Source: Yinghuangia soli
Lineage (GTDB): Bacteria; Actinomycetota; Actinomycetes; Streptomycetales; Streptomycetaceae
NCBI RefSeq assembly: GCF_021502675.1
Contig: NZ_JAKFHA010000015.1
Coordinates: 140,846-204,845 of the forward strand
Length of the DNA: 64,000 nucleotides
Direction of reading: 5' to 3'
In this document: piece by piece, positions 32,548 to 41,305 of the stretch
How the letters are laid out: every line of letters starts with the position of its first letter
How positions within the stretch are numbered: position 1 is the first letter of the stretch
Notes under the pieces: model-generated
Told to the model about the DNA's origin: nothing
The model's database searches: none
The model's input: the letters and a program-made list of their open reading frames with translations, nothing else
Translations under genes and position numbers: made by a program

Positions 32548-35025
32548 TTGATCAGCCCCACCGGCGAAACGACTGCGCTCGTCGAGCACCTCACCGCGGC
32601 CGAGGCCGCCGCATTCCTGGCCCGGGTCCCGGCGGCGTGGTGCCGGGACCTCCTCGTCGCCGGGTACTGGCCGGCCGGGCCTAAGCGCCGCGACGCCGCG
32701 ATGCGGGCGCTGGCACGGACTTCGGTCGCGGAGCAGCATGCGCTGCTGGAAGGACTGGACGCGCTGGAGCCGTGCGTGCTCGCCGCCTTGGCGCAGTCGC
32801 CCGATCCCGGCATACGCACCGCCGTCTACCAGGATCCCTGCCTGCCGGACGCAGTACGCCGCGGCATGCTCGCCGGCGGACCCGGGGCGCTGCCCGTACC
32901 GCCGGAACTGCGTGCGCTGTTGTTCGCCACGAAGTCCCGCACCCTGCTCGGCCCCGCGCTGGACGCCGCTGATCCCGAGATCGCCGCCCGCGCGGCACGC
33001 TACGTCCGCGGCCCGCGCCGCCAACCGCCCCCGCAGGACCCGGCCGGGGTGCACGCCTGGCTCCAGGTACGGATCCCGGAACCGGGATCGCCGGAGGCTG
33101 CGAAGCGTCGGGAGGGTGGGTATCCGCGCCGGGCCCGCCGCAGGCGCGTACGGCAGCGCGTCGCGGCGGTGGCGTTCGAGCGCTGGACCGCTGCGGACTG
33201 GGACGCGCTCGCGGCGCTGCACCACGCCGACCCGCTCGCCCGGGGGACGGTGGAGCTCCTGGCCGCCCATCCGTCGTGCACCGTCGCTGCCGGCTTGGCG
33301 TTTCTGTGGCCGGGCGCCGAGACAGGGGCTGAGTCGCGGGTCGGGCTTCTGGCCGCCGCCTTGCGGGCCGGGACCTTCACCGCAGCCGACCTGTACGAAC
33401 GAGCCGGGCACGCTCCGGCCGTCCTCGACGCCCTGGCCGCCTTCATGCCCCGAGGCGCCGCCGAGTACCCGGGCACCGTCGCGGTCGAGGGCCGGCTGCG
33501 CAGCGCCGTACGCGACGAACTGGGCGGCGACCCGTCGCGATGGAGCTCGCTGCTGGCACTGTTGCGCACGGACTTCGCCGGGACGGTTCCGGAGCTGCTG
33601 CGCACCGCGGCCACCACACCTCCGCCCCGGGAACTGCCGCCTGCGGCTGATCTGCGCCGCACGGCCGCTGCACCTTCGCCCCAGGAGCCACCCCGCATCG
33701 CCGCCCTGCGCTTCCGGGCCGCGGGGGAGTCGTCGGCGTGGGCCTATCTCCTCACCTTGGCCGAGCCGAAAGACGCCGCCGGGGTCGTCAGGGCGGTCGG
33801 GACCCCCGCCGTCGCCGAACTGATCACCGCCGCACGAGCGGGTGGCATCGGCAGCGAACTGCTCGCCGCGTTCTCCGAGATCGCCGACGACGAGGCCCGT
33901 CTGGAGTTCGCCCGATACGGTGCGGCGAGCGATGCCACCACGCGCCGCATCGTCGCGCTGGACGACCCCGCTTTCAATGCCGCGGTGGTCCTGGCCGGAG
34001 GTTCCGAGGCTGCCCTGCGCCGGCAGATCCTCGCCGGGACGTCACACGCCACCGGACGCCCGGGATTGCTCGAGCTGCACCCCCTGCTGATCGCGCACGT
34101 GGCGTCCCCGCAGACCCACGCCGGCACCAAGGACCTGATCTTCGGGCCGGACCCGGAGCGGATCCACAAGGTCCTGTACGCCGGGACGTCGCTGTGCGAG
34201 GCGTACCAAGCGGCCGGGTGCCGTCGTCTCGCCGAACTGGGCCGGCTCGACCTGATCGCGGCCTTCCTGGCCGGTGAAGCGCCCGCACCAGACGAGACTG
34301 CCGACTTCGTCCCGCCCCGTTACACGGCCACGCCGCGTGGCGAATTGGCCGAGGTGCTGCGCGGCCCGCTGGCGGACGGCGACGCCGCGGCCGCCCTCGC
34401 CGCACTGGACACCTTGTCGCGGAAGCTGTTCCTCGAAGACGTCGCGCACAACAGGCTCCACGACCTGATCTGCCACCTCGAGATCGACCACGAGCTGGAC
34501 TGGGCGGCCGTCGCGGCACTCCTCGGCGACGGGTCCCTCCCGGTCGGGCTGCCCGGCATGCTGGCGAGGTGCCCGAGCCTTCCCGACGATGTGGCACTAC
34601 GGCTGCTGGCCGCAGCCCCCGACGAGTGCGCGTGGTTCTTGGCCTCGCGCTCCTCGGAGTTCGCCAAGTTCGCCCTGGACCACGTCGCCTTGGACGCCCG
34701 TCAGGCGCAGTTCAGCACGAGGGACGCCCACGCATTCTGGGCAGAACAGCCACTGGCCGATGGGCTGTTCACCGCCGAAGACCTGGTACGCCGGGCCCGC
34801 CCGGCAGGCGCGATGCTGCAGTTGTTCCGGCAGCGCCCGGTGGCGACCGCGGATGCCTGGCCGGTCATCCGGCAGCTGCTCGACGAGCAGGGACCGCGCA
34901 CGGACGACGGATGGGCCGTACTCGCCCTCATGCTGGGGGACTTCGCGGGGACCTTCCCGGAACTGCTGGCGACGGTCCGCGCTGCCGCGGCGCCGGTGGG
35001 GAGGCCGAGCGAGTCGGGAGAGTAA
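32548..35025 (+). CDS. Large helical-repeat hypothetical protein, copy 1 of a tandem pair
   Basis: An 825-residue cytoplasmic protein starting at a TTG with GGAG 8 nt upstream; the frame is open earlier, but no better start is seen. It is built of Ala/Leu-rich helices. The region AVRRGMLAGGPGALPVPPEL ... QPPPQDPAGVHAWL is nearly identical in layout to the next gene. Internal LLRTDFAGTVPELLRTAA and terminal MLGDFAGTFPELLATVRA show a repeated F-x-GT-x-PELL signature. No catalytic motif, signal peptide or membrane segment was seen. Family not recognised; a scaffold role is a guess. It follows the orphan kinase by 191 bp. Confidence 0.8.
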   Translation: MISPTGETTALVEHLTAAEAAAFLARVPAAWCRDLLVAGYWPAGPKRRDAAMRALARTSVAEQHALLEGLDALEPCVLAALAQSPDPGIRTAVYQDPCLPDAVRRGMLAGGPGALPVPPELRALLFATKSRTLLGPALDAADPEIAARAARYVRGPRRQPPPQDPAGVHAWLQVRIPEPGSPEAAKRREGGYPRRARRRRVRQRVAAVAFERWTAADWDALAALHHADPLARGTVELLAAHPSCTVAAGLAFLWPGAETGAESRVGLLAAALRAGTFTAADLYERAGHAPAVLDALAAFMPRGAAEYPGTVAVEGRLRSAVRDELGGDPSRWSSLLALLRTDFAGTVPELLRTAATTPPPRELPPAADLRRTAAAPSPQEPPRIAALRFRAAGESSAWAYLLTLAEPKDAAGVVRAVGTPAVAELITAARAGGIGSELLAAFSEIADDEARLEFARYGAASDATTRRIVALDDPAFNAAVVLAGGSEAALRRQILAGTSHATGRPGLLELHPLLIAHVASPQTHAGTKDLIFGPDPERIHKVLYAGTSLCEAYQAAGCRRLAELGRLDLIAAFLAGEAPAPDETADFVPPRYTATPRGELAEVLRGPLADGDAAAALAALDTLSRKLFLEDVAHNRLHDLICHLEIDHELDWAAVAALLGDGSLPVGLPGMLARCPSLPDDVALRLLAAAPDECAWFLASRSSEFAKFALDHVALDARQAQFSTRDAHAFWAEQPLADGLFTAEDLVRRARPAGAMLQLFRQRPVATADAWPVIRQLLDEQGPRTDDGWAVLALMLGDFAGTFPELLATVRAAAAPVGRPSESGE

Positions 35026-35033
35026 GGGGAGCC

Positions 35034-35104
35034 GGGGGAGTAGCGGGAGTTGGGGGAGCCGGGGGGTTGGGAGAGCCGGGGGGTTGGGAGAGCCGGGGAA
35101 GCTG
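35034..35104. repeat. Degenerate G-rich tandem repeat
   Basis: The gap between the tandem paralogues begins with repeats of a GAGCCGGGGGGTTGGGA unit (two near-perfect adjacent copies, flanked by variants such as GGAGTTGGGGGAGCC). It is purine-rich on this strand. No gene is visible in the remaining 180 bp of the gap, which is pyrimidine-rich. Confidence 0.65.
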
Positions 35105-35283
35105 CGGAGCAGGGCCCGACACTCTGCCGTCACGCCGTCCTGGGATCCTTCCGTCCGGGACCGCCCGGTCCCGCGCCCATCACCGTCCCCGTCCTGTCTC
35201 CATCACCCTTTCCGTCCCCCGCCCCCGTATCGTGCCGGTCCACATGCCCACCGACCGCTGTATCCGACGTCCGGAGCCACCGC

Positions 35284-37776
35284 ATGTCCACCGACCTGGC
35301 CGCCCTCCTCGACCACCTCACCCCGGCCGAGGCGTCCGCGCTGGTGGCCAGGCTGCCCGGGGCGCGGCGCAGTGCCATGTTCGGCGGCCCGCTGCCGGGT
35401 GATCCGGACGTGCGGCGGACTGTTCTCGACTGGGTCGTCGCGCACAGCTCGCCGGCCGACCGGACGGCCGTGCTGACCGCCCTCGCGCCCTCCGAATGGC
35501 GGGTGTTCGCCGACCTTGCCGTGACCCCGGACCCGGCCGTGCGTACCGCGGTCTACCTGCACTGGCGTACGCCCGCCGCGGTGCGCCGGCGCATGCTGGC
35601 AGGTGGTCCGGGCACGCTGCCGGTGCCCGCGGAGCTGCGCACGGCCCTGCTGACGACCTCCTCCCGGCACCTGTTGGGCCCGGCCCGGGACGCCGCCGAC
35701 CCGGCCATCGCGGCCCATGCCCGGCGCAAGATCCACGGGCCGCGCTGCCAGCCGCCGCCCCAGGACCCGGCGGGCGTGCACGCCTGGCTGCGCGTGACCC
35801 CGGCTCCGCAGGAGGACCCGGAGCGGGCCCGCAGCCCGCGCCGGCCGCCCGGACCGAGCAGCCGCCAGGTGCGTCGCCGCCTCGCCGCGATCGCGTTCGA
35901 GGCCTGGACGCCCGCCGACTGGGCCGCGCTGCTGGCCTTGCATCAGGAGCATCCGCTCGACTCGGTCACCGTGGAGAACCTGACCGCGCATCCGTACTGC
36001 CCTGCGGACATCGCGATGGCCTGGATGTATCCCGACGTGCACGCGAGCGGCCGCCCCGGCCCGGTGCTCGCGGGTCTGCGCGCGGGCACCTTCACGGCCC
36101 GCGACCTCTACGAACGGGCCGAGCCCGCCACGGCGGTGCTCACCACGCTGGCGTCCGGCGAGTACGCGTTCGTGCTCGGGCAGGACCCGGCAGTGCGTGC
36201 GGCCAACGCCCGCCTGGGCGCTTTGGTGCGTGCCGAGTTGGGCGGCGATCCGGCGCGCTGGCACTCCCTGTTGGTGCTGCTGCGCAGCGGGTTCCCCGGT
36301 ACGGTCCCGGAGCTGCTGCGCGCCGCCGCAACCGCTCCCGCGCTGCAGGGGACAGTGCTCCCCGAACGGCCGGAAGCGCCGTCCCCTCGCGAGGCGAACA
36401 CGTCGCCATGGGTGTTCCTGCTGTCGCTGGCCGAACCGGAGCACGTGGCACCGATCGTGCGCGGCGTGGCCGCGGCTCTCGACGCCGCCGACCGGGAGAG
36501 CCAAGTGGATCCCGTGGTCGAGGAGTTCCTGAAGGCAGCGTACTTCTCGGACGTGCCCGGTCCGCTGCTCGCGGCGTTCGCGGAGGTGGCCCCGGAGGCC
36601 GACCGCGTGAAGCTCGCGAGGTCCTACCGCTACCGGCCCGACCTGGTCGACGCCGTCCTCGCCCTGGACGACCCGGCTCTCAACGCCGGGCTGATCCTCG
36701 GCTACGCGGCTGCGCCGCACCTGCGCAGCCGCGTCCTGAACGGCGTGTCGTACGCGACCGGGGAGCCGGGTTCGCTGCCTGTGCACCCGGCGGTGTTCAC
36801 CGACGCCCCGACCTACCCCGTGGACGCCCGCGTCCGGCACCTGCTGCACGGGGACGACGCCGACGAGTTGGCGGCGCTGCTGGCCTCGACGTCCATGCTC
36901 CCGCTGGCGTACCGCGTGGCCGGCTGCCGCCGGCTCGCCGAACGCGGCCGCCTCGACCTGGTGGCCGGCCTCGTCGCGGGGACGGCGTCGGACGGGAAGC
37001 CGCATGCGCATCTCGCCCGGATCGGCGCGGAGTTGTCCGGTCTCATGCAGGCCGGGGACCCGGCAGCCGTGGCCGCCGCACTGCGGGCGATGTCCCGGAC
37101 GCTGTTCCTGGCCGAACTCGTGGCCACCGGGCACACGGAGACCGGCGCCCACATGGACCTCGACGACGACCTGGACTGGGCCGCGGCCGCCGAGATCCTG
37201 CGCGCCCGGCCGCCCGGCCGCGCCTGGCACGGCCTGGTCGCGACGCTGGCCCGCGCGCACAGCCTGCCCGACGAGATGGCCCGGCTGGCGTTCGAGAAGG
37301 CGCCCGCCGAAGCCGCCACCCATCTGGCCATGCGCTCGCCGGACTGGGCACGAGCCGCGCTGGACGTACCGCTGCGGGCCCGCGGCGCCTGGTCACCCGG
37401 CGTGTCCTATCCGGCGGTGTGGCCCGAACAGTGCCTGCGCAGCGGGAAGTTCGGCATCGGGGAGTTCGTCGCTCGGGCACGCCCGGCAGGCGCGATGCTG
37501 GATGTGGGCCTGCGGCGGCCGGCGGAGACCGAGGGCGCCAGGGCGCAGGTCCGGGCGCTCATGGACCGCTGCGGGCCGCAGGGCCCTGAAGTGCTTGCGG
37601 TCGCCGCTGCACTCCTGGACGAATTCCCTGGCACTTTGCCGGAGTTGTTCGCCCTTGCCGAAGCCGCGGCGGCACCGGCGGCGGGATCCGGCGGCATACC
37701 CGGAACTGCCGAGATTGCTGGAGTCGGACACCCGGACACCGCTGGAACGGCAGGGGCCGGGACACCGGCAGGATGA
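35284..37776 (+). CDS. Large helical-repeat hypothetical protein, copy 2 of a tandem pair
   Basis: An 830-residue paralogue of the preceding gene. Shared blocks include RRRMLAGGPGTLPVPAELRT, SRHLLGPARDAADPAIAAHA, QPPPQDPAGVHAWLR, LLRSGFPGTVPELLRAAA and, near the C-terminus, LLDEFPGTLPELFALAEA. The two therefore arose by tandem duplication and then diverged. No enzyme motif, signal peptide or membrane helix was found. The last 30 residues are a Gly/Thr/Ala tail (GTAEIAGVGHPDTAGTAG). Function unknown. The start ATG at 35284 agrees with the N-terminus of the paralogue (TAEAAAFLARVP versus TPAEASALVARLP). Confidence 0.8.
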   Translation: MSTDLAALLDHLTPAEASALVARLPGARRSAMFGGPLPGDPDVRRTVLDWVVAHSSPADRTAVLTALAPSEWRVFADLAVTPDPAVRTAVYLHWRTPAAVRRRMLAGGPGTLPVPAELRTALLTTSSRHLLGPARDAADPAIAAHARRKIHGPRCQPPPQDPAGVHAWLRVTPAPQEDPERARSPRRPPGPSSRQVRRRLAAIAFEAWTPADWAALLALHQEHPLDSVTVENLTAHPYCPADIAMAWMYPDVHASGRPGPVLAGLRAGTFTARDLYERAEPATAVLTTLASGEYAFVLGQDPAVRAANARLGALVRAELGGDPARWHSLLVLLRSGFPGTVPELLRAAATAPALQGTVLPERPEAPSPREANTSPWVFLLSLAEPEHVAPIVRGVAAALDAADRESQVDPVVEEFLKAAYFSDVPGPLLAAFAEVAPEADRVKLARSYRYRPDLVDAVLALDDPALNAGLILGYAAAPHLRSRVLNGVSYATGEPGSLPVHPAVFTDAPTYPVDARVRHLLHGDDADELAALLASTSMLPLAYRVAGCRRLAERGRLDLVAGLVAGTASDGKPHAHLARIGAELSGLMQAGDPAAVAAALRAMSRTLFLAELVATGHTETGAHMDLDDDLDWAAAAEILRARPPGRAWHGLVATLARAHSLPDEMARLAFEKAPAEAATHLAMRSPDWARAALDVPLRARGAWSPGVSYPAVWPEQCLRSGKFGIGEFVARARPAGAMLDVGLRRPAETEGARAQVRALMDRCGPQGPEVLAVAAALLDEFPGTLPELFALAEAAAAPAAGSGGIPGTAEIAGVGHPDTAGTAGAGTPAG

Positions 37777-37834
37777 CCTGCCGACCGTCCCGGCCCGCCG
37801 CAATCAGGTGTTCCGTGCGCGAGCGCGCATCCGG

Positions 37835-39181
37835 TCAGCCCTTCCTGGCCGTCCAGGTGCCCTCTGCGCCATTGCACGTCGTCGTGTAGGTGCCGGACAA
37901 CTTGCCGCTGGACAAAGTGCCTTCCAGCAGCAGCTCGTGCTCCATCTCCATGGACGAGAAGAACGACACCTTCTGGCCGTTCATGCGCCCGGTCATCTTT
38001 CCGGAGAGGCTGCACGGGCCCGCGGTCAGTTTGATGTCCGCGCTGAGTTCGTCGTTCTCCTGGGTGATCTTGACGGTGAACGGGCCGTCCATCTGGACGG
38101 GCTTCTCGTTGTTGAACGTGCCGTTCCAGTTTCCGGCGATGTCGGACTTGCTGCCGGAGCCGCCCTTGCCGTCCGAGGAATCGCCCTTTCCGCCGGTCGG
38201 CGCGGCGTTCCCGGCCGGTCCGACGCCGCCCGGGTCGGTGCAGTCGCCGTCGGTCTCGCCGACGAGCTGCGGAGCGCCGCCGACGAGGGCCGCGGCCGCG
38301 TACGGAGCCGTCCGGCCCGCCGCGTTCGAGCACTTGTCGTCGTCGTCCCCGCCGAACAGCGCGATCCCGCCGAAGATCGCACCGGCCACGACGGCCAGCG
38401 CGACGATGGTCCCGAGCACCACCTTGCCGGACGACTTGGCCGGAGCCCCCGGCCCGGGCGCCATCTGGTTCGGCGCACCCGGGTAGGGAGCGCCCTGCGG
38501 CGGCGGGTACGCGCCGGGCGCGGAAGCCCCGTACGGTGCGGCGTACTGCTGACCGGGCTGCTGGCCGGGCATCGAACCGGGCATCGAACCGGGGTGGGCC
38601 CCGGGGTACGACCCCGGCTGCCCGGCCGGGCCCGGCGGCATCGGCGGCGCCTGCCCCGGCGGCACGGGCGGCGCGAACGGCGTCTCCTGGTACGGCTGCT
38701 GGGCGGCGGGCTGCGGGTACGGCCGGCCGCCCGGCCCGGAGGACTGCGGCGGGTCGGGCTGCTTCACCATGTCGATGCTGCCGGCCGGCGCTCCCGGCGC
38801 TCCCGGCGCTCCGGGTGCCGAGGGAGCCCCCGCTGCCGGCGGGGCACCGTGCGCGGCCGGTGTTGCCGGGCCCGACGCCGCACCGCCGGGAGTGGGCAGC
38901 ACCAGCAGGGCGATCTCCGCGGCGGCGGCCGGGCGGGCCGCGAGCATGGCCGCGAACACCGCTTCGTAGCGTGCGTACGCCGCGTCCCGCAGGCTGTTCT
39001 GCTCACGGCCGTCGGCGGTGGTGATCATGGTGCCGAAGGTGTCCACCCAGGCCGGGTCCTGGCCGTTGCGGGCCAGCAGGTCGACGACTCCGGAGCGGAC
39101 CCGCGGCCAGCCCTCGGTGCCGATGGCGGTCACCACGTTCGCCGCGGCTGCTCGCGCCAGGTCGCCAAGTTCGTCGGGCAT
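37835..39181 (-). CDS. Single-pass membrane protein with Pro-rich linker and extracellular beta domain
   Basis: A 448-residue protein in four parts. A helical N-terminal domain (residues 1-100; EGWPRVRSGVVDLLARNGQD) is followed by a long Pro/Gly/Ala-rich linker (about 105-245) with GSMPGSMPG and PYPGAP runs. One membrane helix (VVLGTIVALAVVAGAIFGGI) lies near residue 260. An extracellular domain of about 180 residues ends with lipocalin-like strands (SDIAGNWNGTFNNEKPVQMD, KLSGTYTTTCNGAEGTWTAR). The start at 39181 has GGGAG 8 nt upstream; a GTG seven codons earlier is less likely. Such proteins are common in Streptomyces, but I cannot assign a function. Confidence 0.82.
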   Translation of the reverse strand: MPDELGDLARAAAANVVTAIGTEGWPRVRSGVVDLLARNGQDPAWVDTFGTMITTADGREQNSLRDAAYARYEAVFAAMLAARPAAAAEIALLVLPTPGGAASGPATPAAHGAPPAAGAPSAPGAPGAPGAPAGSIDMVKQPDPPQSSGPGGRPYPQPAAQQPYQETPFAPPVPPGQAPPMPPGPAGQPGSYPGAHPGSMPGSMPGQQPGQQYAAPYGASAPGAYPPPQGAPYPGAPNQMAPGPGAPAKSSGKVVLGTIVALAVVAGAIFGGIALFGGDDDDKCSNAAGRTAPYAAAALVGGAPQLVGETDGDCTDPGGVGPAGNAAPTGGKGDSSDGKGGSGSKSDIAGNWNGTFNNEKPVQMDGPFTVKITQENDELSADIKLTAGPCSLSGKMTGRMNGQKVSFFSSMEMEHELLLEGTLSSGKLSGTYTTTCNGAEGTWTARKG

Positions 39182-39326
39182 GCGCCGTACTCCCGGAATC
39201 ACGCGGGCGAACCCCGTCGTCGCCCGTCAGTGCAGGCGAATATACGCGGACGGCGTGATCCCCGCGGGAGCGCCCGGTTCCGGCCCCGGCGGCATGCACC
39301 GCCGCCGGGACCCGGCCGCGACCTGC

Positions 39327-39758
39327 TCAGGCCACCTTGTCGCCGTACACGTGGTCGACGGCCATCACCATGAGCACCCGCCGGTCGGCGACCATCACCG
39401 CGCGGTACTCGTCCCAGTCGGGGTGCTCCCCGGCGGCCAGGCGGTAGTAGTCGACCAGCGCCCCGACTTCCGGACCGTGCGGATCGGTGCCCGGTCCGAC
39501 CAGCGTGACCGGGCCCTCCGCGGTGGCCCAGGCCCAGCCGTCGGCGCTGGTGACCTCGAGGGCGGCGCGCGGGTCGCGGCGCAGGTTGGCGGTCTTGGCG
39601 CGGCCCTCGGTCATCGACACGTAGAGGAGGCCCGTCTCGGCGTCGTAGTACGGCATGACGGGGGAGAGTTGCGGGCGCCCGTCCGCCTTGATGGTGGCGA
39701 GGACGCCGAGGCGGCTCGCGCCGAGCAGGTCGCGGGGGTCGAACGCGGTGGCAGTCAT
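39327..39758 (-). CDS. PPOX-class F420- or FMN-dependent oxidoreductase-like protein
   Basis: A 143-residue split-barrel flavin/deazaflavin-binding protein of the pyridoxamine 5'-phosphate oxidase-like superfamily: GVLATIKADGRPQLSPVMPY, LLYVSMTEGRAKTANLRRDP and RAALEVTSADGWAWATAEG. The KTANLRRDPR segment is the usual phosphate-binding loop. Rv1155-like members bind F420. The reaction is unknown. It stands alone, divergent from the hemerythrin-like gene with a 206-bp gap in which no further gene is seen. Confidence 0.9.
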   Translation of the reverse strand: MTATAFDPRDLLGASRLGVLATIKADGRPQLSPVMPYYDAETGLLYVSMTEGRAKTANLRRDPRAALEVTSADGWAWATAEGPVTLVGPGTDPHGPEVGALVDYYRLAAGEHPDWDEYRAVMVADRRVLMVMAVDHVYGDKVA

Positions 39759-39964
39759 GTCCGCTGCAAGGCCCGGGCAGCACCCGGCTATTCCGCGGCG
39801 GGCTCTGCAGCCTGTGGGTCCGCAGGTCGCCGGTTGCGGCGAGCGCCCGGCCGGACACGCCGCGGAGGCGGGCGTGGCCGTGCGTGACCGGCCGCCCGCG
39901 CAGCGGCGCGGACCGGCGGGAACGGGCCCGGAGGCGGATCATGGGGGAGAGGCAAGGAGTCACC

Positions 39965-40417
39965 ATGGACGCGTACACCCAGCTCATCGAGGACAGCGAC
40001 CGGCTCCGCGAGCTGATCCAGCGCTGGCGCTCGCACGAGGACACCGCCGCATCGATGCTCCCCGAGGCAAGCCAGGCGATCCGCGCGACCGCGGCCGCCA
40101 AGGAAGAGATCCTCTACCCGGCCATCCGTGCGCACGCTCCCGAGCGCGCCGCGCTCGTCGACGATGCGATCCGCACCAACATGATGGTCGAGGTCTTCCT
40201 GGCCAAGGCCCAGGAGATCGGGCCGGGCGGGCCGGGCTTCACCGACCAGATCCACCACGCAGCAGCCGCGGCCGACGAACTGCTGCTGCACGAACGGCGC
40301 GACCTGTTCCCGGCGATCCGCCCGGAAGCCCTGCCGGACGCCGAACTGGCCCGCATCCTCGACGAGATGAACACGGCCCGGGCCGCGTACGAGGCCGACG
40401 AGGCGATGGCCGGCTGA
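39965..40417 (+). CDS. Hemerythrin-like HHE-domain protein
   Basis: A 150-residue four-helix protein. The HHE-type signatures EEILYPAIRAHAPE and LLHERRDLFPAIRPE are recognisable, along with His residues in WRSHEDTAASM and QIHHAAAAADE. Hemerythrin-like domains bind a di-iron site and sense oxygen or nitric oxide, or store iron; the set of histidines here seems incomplete, so metal binding is uncertain. AAGGAG with 5-nt spacing fixes the start at 39965, not the earlier in-frame ATG. Confidence 0.78.
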   Translation: MDAYTQLIEDSDRLRELIQRWRSHEDTAASMLPEASQAIRATAAAKEEILYPAIRAHAPERAALVDDAIRTNMMVEVFLAKAQEIGPGGPGFTDQIHHAAAAADELLLHERRDLFPAIRPEALPDAELARILDEMNTARAAYEADEAMAG

Positions 40418-40543
40418 ACACGCTGCCCGCCTGCTGATCCGGCCCCGTTCCGCCGCGCGTTCCGCGTGCGCGGAAAACTCCCCTGCAACGCGGACGCTCC
40501 GCAGCGCACATACCTGCGACAGCGTCCACACCAGGGAGAGACC

Positions 40544-41305
40544 TTGACCGGACCACCCCGTCCACTCCGCTCCGCCGGGCCGCCGCGACCGTCGCGGCCG
40601 TCCGGATCCTCGAAGACCGCGGACATCGGCGGCATAGCCCGCGACCCCGCGGCGCTCGAGGCGTTCTACCTCGAACACTTCGACGCCGTCCTGCGCTTCG
40701 TCGTCCGACGCGTCGACGACGCCCAGTCGGCGGCCGACCTCACCGCCGACGTGTTCATGGCCGCGGTGAAATCCGCGCACACCTACCGCGGCGGGCCCGG
40801 CGGAGCCCGCGCGTGGCTGTACGGCGTGGCCCGCAACGTCATCGCCGGCGACCGGCACCGTGCGATCCGCGAAGGCGAGGCCTCCCGCCGCGCCGGGGCG
40901 CGCCGGCTCACCGACCCCGACGACATCGCGCGCGTCGAGGAGCAGCTCGACGCGGAGCACCAGGTCCGGGAGCTCTACCGGGCCGTGCGCGAACTCCCCG
41001 AGGCGGACCGCGCGGTCCTGGAACTGGTCAGCGTCGACGGGCTCGGCGTGACCGAGGCCGCGCGGGCGCTGGGCATAGGCGCCGTCGCCGCCCGCACACG
41101 CCTGCACCGGGCGCGGCGGCGGCTCGCGCGCCTGATGGAGAGCCGCGCCCAGGACCCGGCTCCGCCCGCGGCGCCGCGCCCGGCGGCTGCCCCGGCCCTG
41201 GCCTCGGCCTCGGTCCCGCTGCGTGCTCCGGTCGGGGCCCCACCGCCCGGGGCGTCCGCTCTCGCTTCCTTCGACCCGTCCCGTTCCATGGAGGTACGGC
41301 CGTGA
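40544..41305 (+). CDS. ECF-subfamily RNA polymerase sigma factor
   Basis: A 253-residue sigma factor with TTG start after GGGAGAGACC. Region 2 is FYLEHFDAVLRFVVRRVDDA then QSAADLTADVFMAAVKSAHT and ARAWLYGVARNVIAGDRHR. Region 4 is YRAVRELPEADRAVLELVSV then TEAARALGIGAVAARTRLHR. A Pro/Ala-rich tail of about 50 residues follows region 4, longer than in most ECF factors, and could be a regulatory extension. Its stop overlaps the GTG of the next gene by 4 nt, so the next protein is the likely partner or target. Confidence 0.9.
   Translation: MTGPPRPLRSAGPPRPSRPSGSSKTADIGGIARDPAALEAFYLEHFDAVLRFVVRRVDDAQSAADLTADVFMAAVKSAHTYRGGPGGARAWLYGVARNVIAGDRHRAIREGEASRRAGARRLTDPDDIARVEEQLDAEHQVRELYRAVRELPEADRAVLELVSVDGLGVTEAARALGIGAVAARTRLHRARRRLARLMESRAQDPAPPAAPRPAAAPALASASVPLRAPVGAPPPGASALASFDPSRSMEVRP

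Noticed and set aside
39759..39964. Possible tRNA or structured RNA in the gap before the hemerythrin-like gene
   Set aside because: No cloverleaf, CCA end or conserved T-loop could be found by eye.
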